In this document: one piece after another, positions 63,468-64,000 of the stretch | Position numbering within the stretch: the stretch's first letter is position 1 | Layout of the letters: the number at the start of each line of letters is the position of its first letter | From: Campylobacter subantarcticus LMG 24377 | GTDB lineage: Bacteria; Campylobacterota; Campylobacteria; Campylobacterales; Campylobacteraceae | DNA length: 64,000 nucleotides | Assembly: GCF_000816305.1 (NCBI RefSeq) | Contig: NZ_CP007773.1 | Location: 992,001 to 1,056,000 of the forward strand | Direction: 5' to 3' | The notes under the pieces: model-generated | What the model saw: only the letters and a program-made list of their open reading frames with translations | Database searches by the model: none | What the model was told of the DNA's origin: nothing | Translations under genes and position numbers: made by a program

Positions 63468-64000
63468 AGTGATAAAAATTAACTTTACCGATGTCAATTT
63501 TCATATCAAAGAATTTCAAAAGGTTTATATACTAGAAAATTGCAAATTGTATTTTTACAGTCCTTTTCATTTGCAAACACAAAATGGAAAAGAAATAATA
63601 AGGATAGAACAAAATAAAAATAAATTTTCTTTTATGGTTAAAAAAGAAAATGAATTAAAAAACAAAATAGAGGAAGAAGCTATAGGTATTGATAAAACTT
63701 CAGAGCAAAACCAAATAAAAGCAAGAGAAGAAGCAAAAGATGAAACAATAAAGGATAAAGAAGTATTATTTAGCAATGATAAAAAGGGAAATGATGCAAT
63801 CAATGCTTATTTTGATAAGAAGAATATTAATACGCTAAATGATGCCTATAAAGAAAGAAAAGATAAACCTTTATCAAGAAATACTGAAAGTTTTAAAGAC
63901 TATGATATCTTTTATGATGTTTATACAAGTAAAGATAATGATATTAAAAGCTTAAATGAACAGCTAGGATATGATGGCTTTGAAGTAAAAGATGGTATAG
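63460..64000 (+). CDS. nuclease-effector gene copy, C-terminus off window
   Basis: ATG at 63460; the 180 codons visible are the same as the start of the 52348-54102 gene (MSRVIKINFTDVNFHIKEFQ onward), as far as I can read. The C-terminal toxin lies beyond the right edge. Given the pattern elsewhere, it may carry a different toxin domain; that prediction is testable. Confidence 0.85.
   Translation, partial: MSRVIKINFTDVNFHIKEFQKVYILENCKLYFYSPFHLQTQNGKEIIRIEQNKNKFSFMVKKENELKNKIEEEAIGIDKTSEQNQIKAREEAKDETIKDKEVLFSNDKKGNDAINAYFDKKNINTLNDAYKERKDKPLSRNTESFKDYDIFYDVYTSKDNDIKSLNEQLGYDGFEVKDGI

Overview
The window is strongly AT-rich, with short intergenic gaps and genes overlapping by ATGA, TAATG or TGATG. 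The gene content (a HemH ferrochelatase, a DUF805 protein, a Campylobacter-type Hcp of 171 aa, TssM, an FHA protein and a VgrG) points to a Campylobacter species; I infer the genus and leave the species open. The region is the effector-rich edge of a type VI secretion system (T6SS) island. A decayed traN-like fragment near 6 kb suggests past association with a conjugative element. Other core tss genes (tssB, C, E, F, G, J, K, L, A) are not in the window.

Layout. 1-4064 (minus strand): an effector module (D) with an unknown 215 aa protein, a 286 aa candidate effector, two paralogous small membrane proteins and the start of a PAAR-like (DUF4280) protein that runs off the left edge. 4141-5792: chromosomal-looking genes (DUF805, hemH). 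5793-6604: decayed DNA with the traN-like remnant. 6605-43637: three tandem, partly identical modules A (6605-18075), B (18173-32475) and C (32574-43637), all on the minus strand. In transcription order each has an array of small membrane or lipoprotein genes (probable immunity genes) interleaved with truncated effector starts, one full-length effector (a GxSxG lipase in A and C, a putative Cys/His hydrolase in B), a PAAR-like DUF4280 protein, a toxin/immunity cassette (A and B only), a giant protein of about 1200 aa, one or two ~430 aa proteins and a ~270 aa protein. 43705-48139 (minus): tagH-like and tssM. From 48288 the plus strand carries hcp, vgrG, an ankyrin/nuclease-effector array, an unknown pair, three DUF4280 proteins with the same PAAR-like domain but different C-terminal toxins (one a PoNe/PoNi-type pair), each followed by a candidate immunity gene, and a second ankyrin/effector copy that runs off the right edge.

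How it fits together. TssM and TagH belong to the membrane complex and its control. Hcp and VgrG form the tube and spike. The DUF4280 proteins would cap the spike. In the left array they appear to be built from three parts: a variable N-terminal head that changes together with the type of upstream effector, a near-identical PAAR core, and a variable C-terminal toxin. This suggests a tip that could carry one non-covalent cargo and one fused toxin. The near-identical cores and flanks act as recombination arms, and the truncated effectors with retained immunity genes look like the record of successive effector replacements. The giant protein and its two downstream partners form a conserved trio I do not recognise; they are the best candidates here for an undescribed component.
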